A stretch of 64,000 bases of DNA from Massilia sp. KIM (lineage in GTDB: Bacteria; Pseudomonadota; Gammaproteobacteria; Burkholderiales; Burkholderiaceae_D). Under the pieces are notes generated by a model, which made no database searches, was not told where the DNA came from, and was given only the letters and a program-made list of their open reading frames with translations. This document shows, piece after piece, positions 38,293-48,812 of the stretch. The position numbers and the translations under genes are program-made. The stretch covers positions 744,001 to 808,000 of the forward strand of contig NZ_MVAD01000002.1 in the NCBI RefSeq assembly GCF_002007115.1, given 5' to 3'. Positions within the stretch are counted from its first letter, which is position 1, and every line of letters begins with the position of its first letter.

Positions 38293-39876
38293 TCAGGCGG
38301 CGGCGGTGGCGCGGTAGTGGTCGACCATGCGGTAGCGCGTCGCATACCAGCCGAACACCACGGCGGCCAGCAGCGCGAACGCGGCGAAGAAATACATCTG
38401 GAAGGCCATCACGCCCACGCCCGAGTTCTCGATGTAGGCGATCACGGCCTCGTTCTTGACGCCCGCGTTCACGATCAGCACCCACAGGTTGCCGACCGTG
38501 ACCGCCAGGTACCACAGGGCCATGATCACGCCCTTCATCGAGGCCGGGGCCTGGCTGTAGGCGAATTCCAGGCCGGTGGCCGAGACCAGCACCTCGCCCA
38601 GGGTCAGCAGGGCGTAGGGCAGGATCTGCCAGGCGATCGAGACCGGGTCGCCGGCGTCGAGCTGCACCTGCAGGTTGCCGACCACGACCCAGGCCGCGGC
38701 CGAGAGGGCGATGCCGGCCGTCATGCGGCGCAGCGGGGTCGGCTCCAGGCCGATCGCGCGCAGCAGCGGGAACAGGGCGAAGTTGTTGAAGGGGATGAGG
38801 ATCATCACCAGCAGCGGATTGAGCGCCTGCATCTGGGCCGGGATCACGTTGAAGGTGGTCCCCAGGAATTCCACTTGATTGCTCATGGCGTTGGCCTGCA
38901 CGATCCAGGTCGAGGCCTTCTGGTCGAACAGCGACCAGAAGGGCGTCACCAGGCCGAACACGATCAGGATGCGCATCACGGCGCGCACGCCGTCGACCGC
39001 TTCATCCGGATGCGCGCCGCGCGCGCGGTCCAGCTGCATCGAGGCGCCGATGCCGCCGAAAGCCAGCAGGATGACGAGGCCCGTGCAGGCGCCGATCACG
39101 AAGCCCCACTTCACCGACATGCCCAGCGAGACGATCGCGGCCAGCACGCCGATCAGGGCGACGGTGAGGCCCGGGCGGCCCTGGCCGGGCGCCTGGGTCA
39201 GCAGGGCGGTGCGCACCACGCGCATGAAGGAATGCGGATTGGGCGGCGCCGGCGGCACGTGCACGTATTTCTTCTTGCCGCTCCACAGCACCATGGTGGC
39301 GATGAACATCAGGATGCCCGGGATGCCGAAGGCGACCGAGGGACCGTAGTCGCGCAGGAACAGCGGCATCAGGAGCGAGGCGAAGAAGGAGCCGAAGTTG
39401 ATGATCCAGTAGAAGGCGTCGAACACCACCTTGGCCTTGTCCTTGTTGGTCTTGTCGAACTGGTCGCCCACGAAGGAGGCCACCAGCGGCTTGATGCCGC
39501 CCGAGCCGAAGGCGATCAGGAACAGGCCGAAGTAGAAGCCGGTGACGCTGTGCTCGAAGATGGCGAGGCAGGCGTGGCCGGCGCAGTAGATCAGGCTGAA
39601 CCAGAAGATAGTGTTGTACTTGCCGAAGTAGCGGTCGGCCAGCCAGCCGCCCAGCAGCGGGAAGAAGTACACGCCCATCATGAAGGTGTGGAAGACGTGC
39701 TTGGCTTCGCTGGGACGCTCGGCCTCGGCCACGAACAGCAGCAGGGTGGAGATCAGGAAGGGCGTCAGGATGTTGCGCATCCCGTAGAAGCTGAAGCGCT
39801 CGCAGCCCTCGTTGGCGATGATGTAGGGGATCTGCCGCGGCATGCGCCCGGCGCTGGTGGTGGCTGGTGAAGTCAT
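38293..39876 (-). CDS. POT/PTR2-family proton-coupled transporter
   Basis: The 527-residue protein has about 12-14 membrane segments and the POT signatures: NEGCERFSFYGMRN (ExxERFxxYG), GGWLADRYFGKYNT and FDAFYWIINFGSF. The family normally imports di- and tripeptides. Here it is coupled to pullulanase and divergent from alpha-glucosidase, which is unusual and raises the question of a glycan-derived substrate. No sequence feature settles this. Confidence 0.9.
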   Translation of the reverse strand: MTSPATTSAGRMPRQIPYIIANEGCERFSFYGMRNILTPFLISTLLLFVAEAERPSEAKHVFHTFMMGVYFFPLLGGWLADRYFGKYNTIFWFSLIYCAGHACLAIFEHSVTGFYFGLFLIAFGSGGIKPLVASFVGDQFDKTNKDKAKVVFDAFYWIINFGSFFASLLMPLFLRDYGPSVAFGIPGILMFIATMVLWSGKKKYVHVPPAPPNPHSFMRVVRTALLTQAPGQGRPGLTVALIGVLAAIVSLGMSVKWGFVIGACTGLVILLAFGGIGASMQLDRARGAHPDEAVDGVRAVMRILIVFGLVTPFWSLFDQKASTWIVQANAMSNQVEFLGTTFNVIPAQMQALNPLLVMILIPFNNFALFPLLRAIGLEPTPLRRMTAGIALSAAAWVVVGNLQVQLDAGDPVSIAWQILPYALLTLGEVLVSATGLEFAYSQAPASMKGVIMALWYLAVTVGNLWVLIVNAGVKNEAVIAYIENSGVGVMAFQMYFFAAFALLAAVVFGWYATRYRMVDHYRATAAA

Positions 39877-39910
39877 GGCTTCGCGTCTTCCATAATTCGA
39901 AACAGACGCG

Positions 39911-39940
39911 ATCCTATGCCGAGGCTGGCTGACTTTGCAA
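39911..39940 (-). promoter_or_regulatory. candidate promoter of the POT-pullulanase operon
   Basis: On the minus strand TTGCAA (39940-39935) and TAGGAT (39916-39911) are 18 bp apart. The -35 box coincides with a TTGCAA sequence that resembles half of the palindrome at 40013. Confidence 0.45.
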
Positions 39941-40012
39941 CAGAAAAATCTTGCCGATACTTAAACGATTACAAATTCACGTAGTTTAGTTACGACGTTG
40001 CTGTTGTGTGCG

Positions 40013-40029
40013 TGCAAATAAAATTTGCA
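40013..40029. promoter_or_regulatory. 17-bp palindrome, operator candidate
   Basis: TGCAAAT-AAA-ATTTGCA has perfect 7-bp arms. It lies in the middle of the 260-bp region between the divergent POT-pullulanase and alpha-glucosidase units, 50 bp upstream of the -35 box of the latter. Size and symmetry fit a dimeric regulator. Confidence 0.55.
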
Positions 40030-40079
40030 AGTCATTGAAAAACAACGAATAAATGCGATTCGCTGCTCAACAGCTTGAA

Positions 40080-40108
40080 TTGTCAACTTATCTTGCATCC
40101 TGTATATT
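40080..40108 (+). promoter_or_regulatory. sigma-70 promoter of the alpha-glucosidase operon
   Basis: TTGTCA (40080-40085) and TATATT (40103-40108) are separated by 17 bp, giving a leader of about 22 nt before ATG 40137. Confidence 0.6.
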
Positions 40109-40136
40109 GGCTAGAATTTTCCATCGGACCTCAGCC

Positions 40137-41774
40137 ATGACCCAGATCTCGACGACCGACAATCCGAACTGGTGGCGCGAAGCCATCATCTATCAGGTCT
40201 ACCCGCGCAGCTACCTCGATACGAACGGCGACGGCGTGGGCGACCTGCCCGGCATTACCGACAAACTCGACTACATCGCCAGCCTGGGCGTCGACATCGT
40301 CTGGCTGTCCCCCTTCTTCAAGTCGCCAATGAAGGACTTCGGCTACGACATCGCCGACTACTGCGACGTCGACCCGATGTTCGGCACCCTGGCCGACTTC
40401 GACCGCCTGGTCGCGCGCGCCCACAGCCTGGGCCTGAAGATCATGATCGACCAGGTGATGTCGCACACCGCCGACACCCATCCCTGGTTCGTGGAGAGCC
40501 GCTCGAGCCGCGACAACCCCAAGGCCGACTGGTACGTGTGGGCCGATCCGCTCCCGGACGGCAACCCGCCCAACAACTGGCTGTCGGTGTTCGGCGGCTC
40601 GGCCTGGCAGTGGGACACCCGCCGCAAGCAGTACTACATGCACAACTTCCTGGTGAGCCAGCCGCAGCTGAACTTCCATAACCCCGAAGTCCAGCAGGCC
40701 CACCTCGACGCCCAGCGCTTCTGGCTCGAGCGCGGCGTGGACGGCGTGCGCATGGACGCCTGCGTGTTCCACTTCCACGACCGCCAGCTGCGCAGCAATC
40801 CGCCGGCCCTGGTGCGCGACACCTCGACCGTGACCGACGTGAACCCCTACGGCATGCAGGCCCACATCTACGACAAGACCCAGCCGGAGAACATCGCCTT
40901 CCTGCAGCGCGTGCGCGCCCAGCTCAACGAATTCGGCGCGGTCTCGATCGGCGAAGTCAGCTCGGACGACGCGCTGGCCCAGATGGCCGAATACACCGAG
41001 GGCGGCGACAAGCTGCACATGGCCTACAGCTTCAACCTCCTGACTCCGCAGTTCACGGCGGCCCACATCCGCAAGCAGGTCGAGGACTTCAACGAGCGCG
41101 TCAAGGACGGCTGGGCTTCCTGGTCGGTCGGCAACCACGACGCGGTGCGCGTCATGACCCGCTGGGGCGGCCTTGATGCGACGCCGGCGCTGGCCAAGCT
41201 GGTGCTGGCGATGCAGCTCTCGCTCAAGGGCACGCCCTGCCTCTACCAGGGCGACGAGCTGGCGCTGACGGAGGCCGACGTCCCCTATGAACTGCTGCAG
41301 GACCCGTACGGCATCACCTTCTGGCCCGAGTTCAAGGGCCGCGACGGCTGCCGCACGCCGATGCCCTGGACCAGCCAGGCGCCCAACGCCGGCTTCACCA
41401 CCGGCACGCCCTGGCTGCCGGTGGCCGAGCCCCACCTGGCCGCAAGCGTCCAGCAGCAGGACCTCGATCCGGACTCGATGCTGAACTTCCAGCGCCGCTT
41501 CATCGCCTGGCGCCGCAGCATGCCCCAGCTGACCCGCGGCGAGATCGCCTTCTTCGACGCGCCCGAGCCGGTGCTGGCCCTGCGCCGCGACCTCGAAGGC
41601 CATGACAGCGTGCTGGCCGCCTTCAACCTGTCGAACGCGCCGGTCAGCTTCGACTGGCCAGCGAGCGCCGGCGCGACGCCGCTCGACGCGCACGGGCTGC
41701 CGGGCGACGCGGCCAACGGCAAGCTCACGCTGCCGCCTTACGGCGCCTGGTTCGGCGCGCTGGCGGGGGCATGA
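40137..41774 (+). CDS. cytoplasmic GH13 alpha-glucosidase
   Basis: The 545-residue enzyme has no signal peptide. It shows the oligo-1,6/alpha-glucosidase pattern: REAIIYQVYPRSYLDTNGDG, SPFFKSPMKDFGYD, Asp207 in GVRMDACVFH, Glu273 in SIGEVSSD and Asp335 in VGNHDAVR. The calcium-like DTNGDGVGD loop fits GH13 subfamilies 23/17. It should release glucose from imported maltodextrin. The downstream glucokinase fusion overlaps its stop (ATGA), so product and kinase are made together. Confidence 0.92.
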   Translation: MTQISTTDNPNWWREAIIYQVYPRSYLDTNGDGVGDLPGITDKLDYIASLGVDIVWLSPFFKSPMKDFGYDIADYCDVDPMFGTLADFDRLVARAHSLGLKIMIDQVMSHTADTHPWFVESRSSRDNPKADWYVWADPLPDGNPPNNWLSVFGGSAWQWDTRRKQYYMHNFLVSQPQLNFHNPEVQQAHLDAQRFWLERGVDGVRMDACVFHFHDRQLRSNPPALVRDTSTVTDVNPYGMQAHIYDKTQPENIAFLQRVRAQLNEFGAVSIGEVSSDDALAQMAEYTEGGDKLHMAYSFNLLTPQFTAAHIRKQVEDFNERVKDGWASWSVGNHDAVRVMTRWGGLDATPALAKLVLAMQLSLKGTPCLYQGDELALTEADVPYELLQDPYGITFWPEFKGRDGCRTPMPWTSQAPNAGFTTGTPWLPVAEPHLAASVQQQDLDPDSMLNFQRRFIAWRRSMPQLTRGEIAFFDAPEPVLALRRDLEGHDSVLAAFNLSNAPVSFDWPASAGATPLDAHGLPGDAANGKLTLPPYGAWFGALAGA

Positions 41775-43630
41775 TGGACAGCCAGCAGGCGCAGGACGCC
41801 ACCACGGACAAGTTCGCGCGGGCGGCCTTCGCCGACGGACCGCGCCTGCTGGCGGACATCGGCGCGACCCATGCGCGCTTCGCGCTCCAGACCGCGCCCG
41901 GCCAGTTCCGCGCCGTGCGGGTGCTGCGCTGCGACGACTTCGCGGGCATCGTGCCGCTCTTGCGGCACTACCTGCAGGACCACGCCGACCAGAAGCTGCA
42001 CCACGCCGCCTTCGCGGTCGCCAACCCGATCAGCGGCGACTACGTGCGCATGACCAACCGCGCCTGGGAGTTCTCGACCGACGCTGTGCGCCGCGAGCTG
42101 GGCTTGCAGACCCTCCTGATCGTCAACGACTTCACCGCGCTGGCGATGGCGATTCCCGGCTTCGCCGAGGCCGACCTGATGCAGGTGGGGAAGGGCAAGC
42201 CGGCGCCGAACGCGGTGATCGGGGTGCTCGGTCCGGGCACCGGCCTGGGCGTCTCGGGCGTGATTCCGACCGCCGACGGTTTCGTCACCCTCGGCTCGGA
42301 GGGTGGCCACGTGAATTTCGCGCCGGCCGACGAGCGCGAGTTCGCGATCCTGCAATACGCCTGGCGCGAGTGGCAGCACGTCTCGAACGAGCGCCTGATC
42401 TCGGGGCCGGGCATGGAAATCATCTACCGCGCCCTGGCCCGGCGCAACGGCGTGGAAGCGCCGCCGCGCGACCCGGCCGCCATCATCGCCGGCGCGCTGG
42501 AAGCCGACGACCCGCTGTGCCTGGAGGTGCTGGAATGCTTCTGCGGCATGCTGGGCGGGGCGGCGGCCAACCTGGCGGTGACCCTGGGGGCCTTCGGGGG
42601 CATCTTCATCGGCGGCGGCATCGTGCCGCGCATGGGCGAATGGTTCCTGCGCTCGCCCTTCCGCGCCCGCTTCGAGGCCAAGGGGCGCTTCTCGACCTAC
42701 CTGGCGGACATCCCGACCTATGTGATCACCACGCCGAATCCCGCCTTCCACGGCGTGGCGACCATCCTGGCCGAGCACCTGCGCGGGCGCAGCGGCGCCA
42801 ACACCCTGATGGAGCGGGTGCAGCAGCTGCGCCACGAACTGTCGCCGGCCGAAGGGCGGGTGGCGGCCCTGGTGCTGGAGCAGCCGCGCCTGGTGCTCAA
42901 CGAGCCGATCGCCGGCATCGCGCGCCTGGCCGACGTCAGCCAGCCGACCGTGATCCGTTTTTGCCGCTCGCTGGGCTTCCAGGGCCTGGCCGAGTTCAAG
43001 CTCAAGTTCGCCAGCAGCCTGACCGGCGCGATTCCAGTGCGGCACAGCCAGGTGCGCATCAGCGACAGCACCCACGACCTGTCGGCCAAGGTGATCGACA
43101 ACACGGTGTCCGCCATCCTGCGCTTCCGCGACCAGCTCGATGTGCGCGCGCTGGATCGCGCGATCGAACTGGTGAGCAAGGCCCGGCGGGTCGAGTTCTA
43201 CGCGATGGGCAATTCACGCGCGGTGGCGCTGGACGGGCAGCACAAGTTCTTCCGCTTCCGGATCCCGACCGCCCTGTATGGCGACGCCCACCTGTTCAAG
43301 CTGGCCGCCGAGCTGCTGGGGCCGGGGGACGTGGTGATCGCGGTGTCGAATTCGGGCAGCCTCACCGAGCTGCTGGACGCGGTGGACGCGGCGCGCGCGG
43401 CGGGGGCGGACGTGATCGCCATCAGCAACAGCCAGTCGCCGCTGGCGCGCAAGGCGAACGTCTGTCTCGCGGTGGATCACGCCGAGGACAGCACCAGCTT
43501 CCTGTCGATGATCTCGCGCATCCTGCAACTGCTCCTCATCGACATCATGGCGGTGGGGATTTCGGTGGATGGACAGCACGCGCAGGGGGACGAGGCGCAC
43601 CGCCTCCTGATCTCTCACCTCGACAGTTGA
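41771..43630 (+). CDS. glk: glucokinase fused to RpiR-type regulator (copy 2)
   Basis: This 619-residue paralogue of the protein at 16683 has the same order: Glk kinase (LLADIGATHARF, LGPGTGLGVSG), RpiR helix-turn-helix (ADVSQPTVIRFCRSLGF) and SIS domain (GNSRAVALDGQHKFFRF). The start codon overlaps the alpha-glucosidase stop. Bases 42305-42402 are identical to 17205-17302, including silent positions, while flanking codons differ. It should phosphorylate glucose from the preceding enzyme. Two copies may bind different operators through small changes in the HTH and SIS domains. Confidence 0.92.
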   Translation: MMDSQQAQDATTDKFARAAFADGPRLLADIGATHARFALQTAPGQFRAVRVLRCDDFAGIVPLLRHYLQDHADQKLHHAAFAVANPISGDYVRMTNRAWEFSTDAVRRELGLQTLLIVNDFTALAMAIPGFAEADLMQVGKGKPAPNAVIGVLGPGTGLGVSGVIPTADGFVTLGSEGGHVNFAPADEREFAILQYAWREWQHVSNERLISGPGMEIIYRALARRNGVEAPPRDPAAIIAGALEADDPLCLEVLECFCGMLGGAAANLAVTLGAFGGIFIGGGIVPRMGEWFLRSPFRARFEAKGRFSTYLADIPTYVITTPNPAFHGVATILAEHLRGRSGANTLMERVQQLRHELSPAEGRVAALVLEQPRLVLNEPIAGIARLADVSQPTVIRFCRSLGFQGLAEFKLKFASSLTGAIPVRHSQVRISDSTHDLSAKVIDNTVSAILRFRDQLDVRALDRAIELVSKARRVEFYAMGNSRAVALDGQHKFFRFRIPTALYGDAHLFKLAAELLGPGDVVIAVSNSGSLTELLDAVDAARAAGADVIAISNSQSPLARKANVCLAVDHAEDSTSFLSMISRILQLLLIDIMAVGISVDGQHAQGDEAHRLLISHLDS

Positions 43631-43672
43631 TTCCGCACTGCGAGCGCTGAAGAACGGTTCAGCCGCCTCGGC

Positions 43673-43703
43673 TCGTCATCCCCGCGAAGGCGGGGATCCA
43701 AGT
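43673..43703. repeat. REP-like element, copy C (half element)
   Basis: One arm only: it starts CGTCATCCCCGCGAAGGCGG and ends GGATCCAAGT. The opposite arm is missing; GATGACG follows instead. It lies between the convergent glucokinase and lipoprotein genes. Confidence 0.75.
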
Positions 43704-43722
43704 GATGACGCAGCGCGATGAA

Positions 43723-44190
43723 TCAGTCCGCGCTTTTCAGCTCGACGCGCTTGATGCGCCGACGCCATTCCTGGAGGCTGAGCAGCTCGTTGTTCACCGG
43801 ATCCTCGACCAGGATCTCGTTCCCGTCCTGGGCCACCAGGAAGCTTTCGCGCCGGCGCACGTCCTCGGCCCGGTTCTCGACGAAACTCAGCTGGTAATAG
43901 CGCTTGCCATTGATCTCGCGCGGCGCCGGATCGTCCTCGATCACCGCGCCGCGCGCTTCGCCGCCCGAACGCTTTTCGATCTGCTGCGACCAGTTGCGCA
44001 GTTCCGGCAGCGCGAGCAGGCTTTCCATGGCCTGCTCCTTGGTGCGCGGCGCCTGCGCGGCCGGCTTCTCGGCGGCCGCCGGGGGTGGCGCTTCGCGCTC
44101 GGCGCGCTTGCAGCCGGCCAGGGCGCAGGCGAACACCAGCGACACAGTGAGCAGGCGCAGCGGGGAAGAAGGGAGAGCGCGAATCGACAT
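43723..44190 (-). CDS. putative lipoprotein of unknown function
   Basis: The 155-residue protein has a signal ending in the lipobox LAGC (CALAGCKR), then a Pro/Ala/Lys linker and a soluble domain (LPELRNWSQQIEKRSGG, REINGKRYYQLSFVENR, FLVAQDGNEILVEDPVNNEL). I do not recognise the family. The upstream sequence offers no strong ribosome site. It is monocistronic and convergent with the glucokinase gene. Confidence 0.7.
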   Translation of the reverse strand: MSIRALPSSPLRLLTVSLVFACALAGCKRAEREAPPPAAAEKPAAQAPRTKEQAMESLLALPELRNWSQQIEKRSGGEARGAVIEDDPAPREINGKRYYQLSFVENRAEDVRRRESFLVAQDGNEILVEDPVNNELLSLQEWRRRIKRVELKSAD

Positions 44191-44263
44191 GGTGAGCCTC
44201 GTGGGGTGAGGCGGTCATACTAAACCATGCCTGTTCGCGCAGCAACAGATGAGCTGGGGACGA

Positions 44264-44623
44264 TCAGCGGAAGTGGAAAGTGCCGTGGATCGACACGCCC
44301 GGTTCGACATACACGGGGCGCGGCTGCACGTAGACGGGACGCGGCTCGACATAGACCGGACGCGGCTCGACGTAGTAGACCGGTTCGCGATAGCGGTAGC
44401 CGTCGTCGTAATAGGCGTAGCTGGGCGCGCGGCACTTGCGCTTTTCCTTATAGCCGCCGTGCTTGTATTTGCGCTCGACCTTGCAGTGGCCGTCCCAGTA
44501 GGTCTCCTTGTAACCGTGACCGTGGTGGCCGTGGTGGCCGTGGCCATGGCGCCCGTGGGCGCTGGCCGGCGCCTGGATGGCGAGCAGCAGGGCGGGCAAG
44601 AGAGTCAGTGCAATGCGTTTCAT
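44264..44623 (-). CDS. small exported His-rich repeat protein
   Basis: The start is ATG 44623 after TTGGGGACGACC. A signal peptide (LTLLPALLLAIQAPASA) is followed by a His/Gly run (HGRHGHGHHGHHGHG) that could bind metal ions. The C-terminal part repeats VEPRPVY about four times, encoded by 24-bp DNA repeats near 44309-44385. The family is not recognised beyond similarity to short YXWGXW/VEPxPVY-type envelope proteins. Function is unknown. Confidence 0.7.
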   Translation of the reverse strand: MKRIALTLLPALLLAIQAPASAHGRHGHGHHGHHGHGYKETYWDGHCKVERKYKHGGYKEKRKCRAPSYAYYDDGYRYREPVYYVEPRPVYVEPRPVYVQPRPVYVEPGVSIHGTFHFR

Positions 44624-44719
44624 GGTCGTCCCCAACAACGGAATGTCTTTTCGCCAATGTAGGCCTTAACCGCGAGCTGTGCAGTCAACAGCGCGAAACA
44701 GATGTAAGCAAATGTTTCC

Positions 44720-45616
44720 TCAGGCGGGGAGCCGGACCTCGGCGCGCAGGAAATCGAACATGGCTTTCATGCGCCCCAGGTAGCGCGTGTCGGGATGGGC
44801 CAGCACCCACAGCTCGGTGTCGAGCTCCGCCAGCGGGCCGTCGACGATCACGGCCTGGGGATGCGCGGCCAGCACGGCGAGCGGCGCCACGCCCACGCCG
44901 AAGCCGTTCACGATGGCGCCCGCCAGCGACAGCACGCTGTTGACCTTGTAACGCGGCGCAAGCTTCGGATAATGCTCGCGGCGCCAGCGCTGCGAGGGGT
45001 GGTCGGGCAGGCTGTCGTCGAGCGCGATCCAGTCCATCTCGCTGTAGTGCCGGCCCGGCGGCTGCGCGGCCAGGTAGTCCTTGCCGGCGTAGACCGCGGC
45101 GCGCAGGGCGCCCAGGCGGATGCCGACCAGGTGCTCGGGCGGGTGGCGGGTGGCGCGGATCGCGATGTCGGCGTCGCGTTGGCTCAGGTTGGCGACCGCG
45201 TTGGTGGTGACCAGCTCCAGGTCGATCTTCGGATAGGCGCTCGCGAAGCGCGCCAGGACCGGCATCAGCACGCTGTGCAGCAGGGTGTCGGTGGTGGTCA
45301 GGCGCAGGGTGCCCGAGGGCTCGGCGGCCTGGTTGAACGCGAGTTCGCGCGCTTCCTCGAGCTGGGCTTCGATGCGTTCGGCGTGGCCGGCCAGTTCGCG
45401 CCCCAGTTCGGTCGCCACGTAGCCGTGGCGGCCGCGATCGAACAGGACCTCGCCGATGTCCTTCTCGATGCGCTTGATCGAGCGGAACACGGTCGAGGCG
45501 TCGACCTTGAGCCGCTCGGCCGCCCCGGCCAGGTTGCGGCCGCGGTGCAGGGCCAGGATGATCTCGAGGTCCGGGAGACCGAGCTTCGATTGCAGTTTTG
45601 CATAGGGAGCTTTCAT
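44720..45616 (-). CDS. LysR-family transcriptional regulator
   Basis: The 298-residue protein has an N-terminal winged HTH (LGLPDLEIILALHRGRNLAG, ASTVFRSIKRIEKDIGE) and a LysR substrate-binding domain. It is divergent from the glutathione S-transferase gene 72 bp away, the usual layout for autoregulation and control of the neighbour. TTGCATAGG occurs twice in and near this gap, as direct repeats. Confidence 0.9.
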   Translation of the reverse strand: MKAPYAKLQSKLGLPDLEIILALHRGRNLAGAAERLKVDASTVFRSIKRIEKDIGEVLFDRGRHGYVATELGRELAGHAERIEAQLEEARELAFNQAAEPSGTLRLTTTDTLLHSVLMPVLARFASAYPKIDLELVTTNAVANLSQRDADIAIRATRHPPEHLVGIRLGALRAAVYAGKDYLAAQPPGRHYSEMDWIALDDSLPDHPSQRWRREHYPKLAPRYKVNSVLSLAGAIVNGFGVGVAPLAVLAAHPQAVIVDGPLAELDTELWVLAHPDTRYLGRMKAMFDFLRAEVRLPA

Positions 45617-45688
45617 GCTTGCCTATTTTACGTGCATTCTTGCATAGGTAGAGTGGGCGCATCTCAACTCACGTCACCAGGGTGTCCC

Positions 45689-46417
45689 ATGACCGACCAA
45701 GGCCACGTTCCCCACGCCGCGCATCCCGGCCGCGCGCCGAAGCAAGACGCCATGCGGCTGCAACTGATCAGCCACCCGCTTTGCCCCTACGTGCAGCGCG
45801 CCGTGATCGCGCTCGAGGAAAAACAGGTCCCCTACGAGCGCACCGACATCGACCTGGCCAACAAGCCGGCCTGGTTCCTGGCGCTTTCGCCGCTCGGCAA
45901 GACGCCGCTGCTGCTGGCCGAGGGCGAGCCGGTGTTCGAATCGGCCGTCATCTGCGAGTACCTGGAGGATACGGTGCTGCCCGCGCTGCACCCGGCCGAC
46001 CCGCTGGCCCGCGCCCGGCACCGCGGCTGGGTCGAGTTCGCGTCCGCCGTCCTGAACGGCATCGCCGCCCTGTACTCGGCGGTGGAGGAGGGGGCGTTCG
46101 AGAGCGCGCGCCTGCAACTGCGCGCCCGCTTCGAGTCGCTGGAGCAGGCGCTCGGCGAGGGCCCCTATTTCGCGGGCGCCGGCTTCTCGCTGGTGGACGC
46201 CGCCTTCGCCCCGGTGTTCCGCTACCTCGACCTGTTCGACCAGGCCGACATGCCCTCCATGCTCGCGGGCCTGGCGAAGCTGCAGGCCTGGCGCCGCGCG
46301 CTGGCGGCGCGGCCCTCGGTGCGCAAGGCGGTGCGGCCCGACTATCCGGCCGCCCTGCGCGACTTCGTCGAGCGGCGCCAGGGCGTGCTGGCGGCGCGCC
46401 TGCGTCTGCCCGCTTGA
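45689..46417 (+). CDS. glutathione S-transferase family protein
   Basis: The 242-residue protein shows the thioredoxin-like GST N-domain (LQLISHPLCPYVQRAVIALE, LSPLGKTPLLL, FESAVICEYLE) and a helical C-domain. A Cys lies at the CPYVQR position, as in omega/beta-like or stringent-starvation-like GSTs. ATG 45752 is a possible shorter start. It conjugates or reduces glutathione-linked substrates. Probably controlled by the divergent LysR gene. Confidence 0.88.
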   Translation: MTDQGHVPHAAHPGRAPKQDAMRLQLISHPLCPYVQRAVIALEEKQVPYERTDIDLANKPAWFLALSPLGKTPLLLAEGEPVFESAVICEYLEDTVLPALHPADPLARARHRGWVEFASAVLNGIAALYSAVEEGAFESARLQLRARFESLEQALGEGPYFAGAGFSLVDAAFAPVFRYLDLFDQADMPSMLAGLAKLQAWRRALAARPSVRKAVRPDYPAALRDFVERRQGVLAARLRLPA

Positions 46418-46432
46418 GGCGCGGACAAACAA

Positions 46433-46464
46433 AAAGCCCGCAGGGCGCGAACCCTGCGGGCTTT
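46433..46464. terminator. bidirectional terminator between GST and groEL
   Basis: AAAGCCCGCAGGG pairs with CCCTGCGGGCTTT around a 6-nt loop. A-run and T-run on both sides make it work in either direction for these convergent genes. Confidence 0.85.
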
Positions 46465-46517
46465 CTTGTCTGGTGCATGCGGCGCGCCTGGGGCGCGCCG
46501 CCGGCGCCGGACGGCAA

Positions 46518-48197
<1,680 letters not shown>

Positions 48198-48212
48198 CTA
48201 TGAGGGGGAGGA

Positions 48213-48503
48213 TTACTGCGCCACGACGGCCATGATGTCTTCTTCGCGCATCACCAGCAGTTCTTCGCCGTTGACCTTGACGGCCTGGCCGGAGTACTTG
48301 CCGAACAGCACGCGGTCGCCGACCTTCACTTCCAGCGGGCGAACTTGACCATTCTCCTGCACCTTGCCGTTGCCGACGGCGAGCACCTCACCCTGGTCCG
48401 GCTTCTCGGCGGCTGCATCGGGGATGATCAGGCCGGACGCAGTTTTGGTTTCCTGGTCGAGACGCTTCACGATAACGCGATCGTGCAGAGGACGAAGGTT
48501 CAT
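48213..48503 (-). CDS. groES: co-chaperonin GroES
   Basis: The 96-residue protein starts [15 protein letters not shown] after AAGGAGTTTTGC. It shows the GroES mobile loop ([20 protein letters not shown]) and the dome region. It caps the GroEL ring. First gene of the groES-groEL operon. Confidence 0.98.
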   Translation of the reverse strand: MNLRPLHDRVIVKRLDQETKTASGLIIPDAAAEKPDQGEVLAVGNGKVQENGQVRPLEVKVGDRVLFGKYSGQAVKVNGEELLVMREEDIMAVVAQ

Positions 48504-48594
48504 GCAAAACTCCTTATATTTCAATGGTTTGACTAGCTAAGGGCGCCGCCGCATCCGTTTTTGTGTGATGGTCTGCGTCGGCTGCAAAGAGTTG

Positions 48595-48621
48595 TTAGCA
48601 CTCTCCGCTAACGAGTGCTAA
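48595..48621. promoter_or_regulatory. CIRCE element (HrcA operator)
   Basis: TTAGCACTC-N9-GAGTGCTAA is an exact match to the CIRCE consensus. It overlaps the transcription start of the groES promoter, so HrcA would block transcription until heat stress. Confidence 0.96.
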
Positions 48622-48649
48622 TTATAGGGACGATAATTTACCATTTCAA
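48621..48649 (-). promoter_or_regulatory. groES-groEL promoter (sigma-70)
   Basis: On the minus strand TTGAAA (48649-48644) and TATAAT (48626-48621) are 17 bp apart, with CIRCE directly downstream. Confidence 0.85.
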
Positions 48650-48812
48650 GACAGTGTGTTGGATGATTAACTGAACTTTTTGATCTGGTCCAATGTAATG
48701 GAGGGCTGTACCCCTCAAATGCTGTCTTGTCAGCAAAACAAGCCGGACAGGGTACACTCCCTCCTGCATCCATGCCGCACGAATGGCCGCTCCCCGGGGG
48801 CGTGCGATTCGG

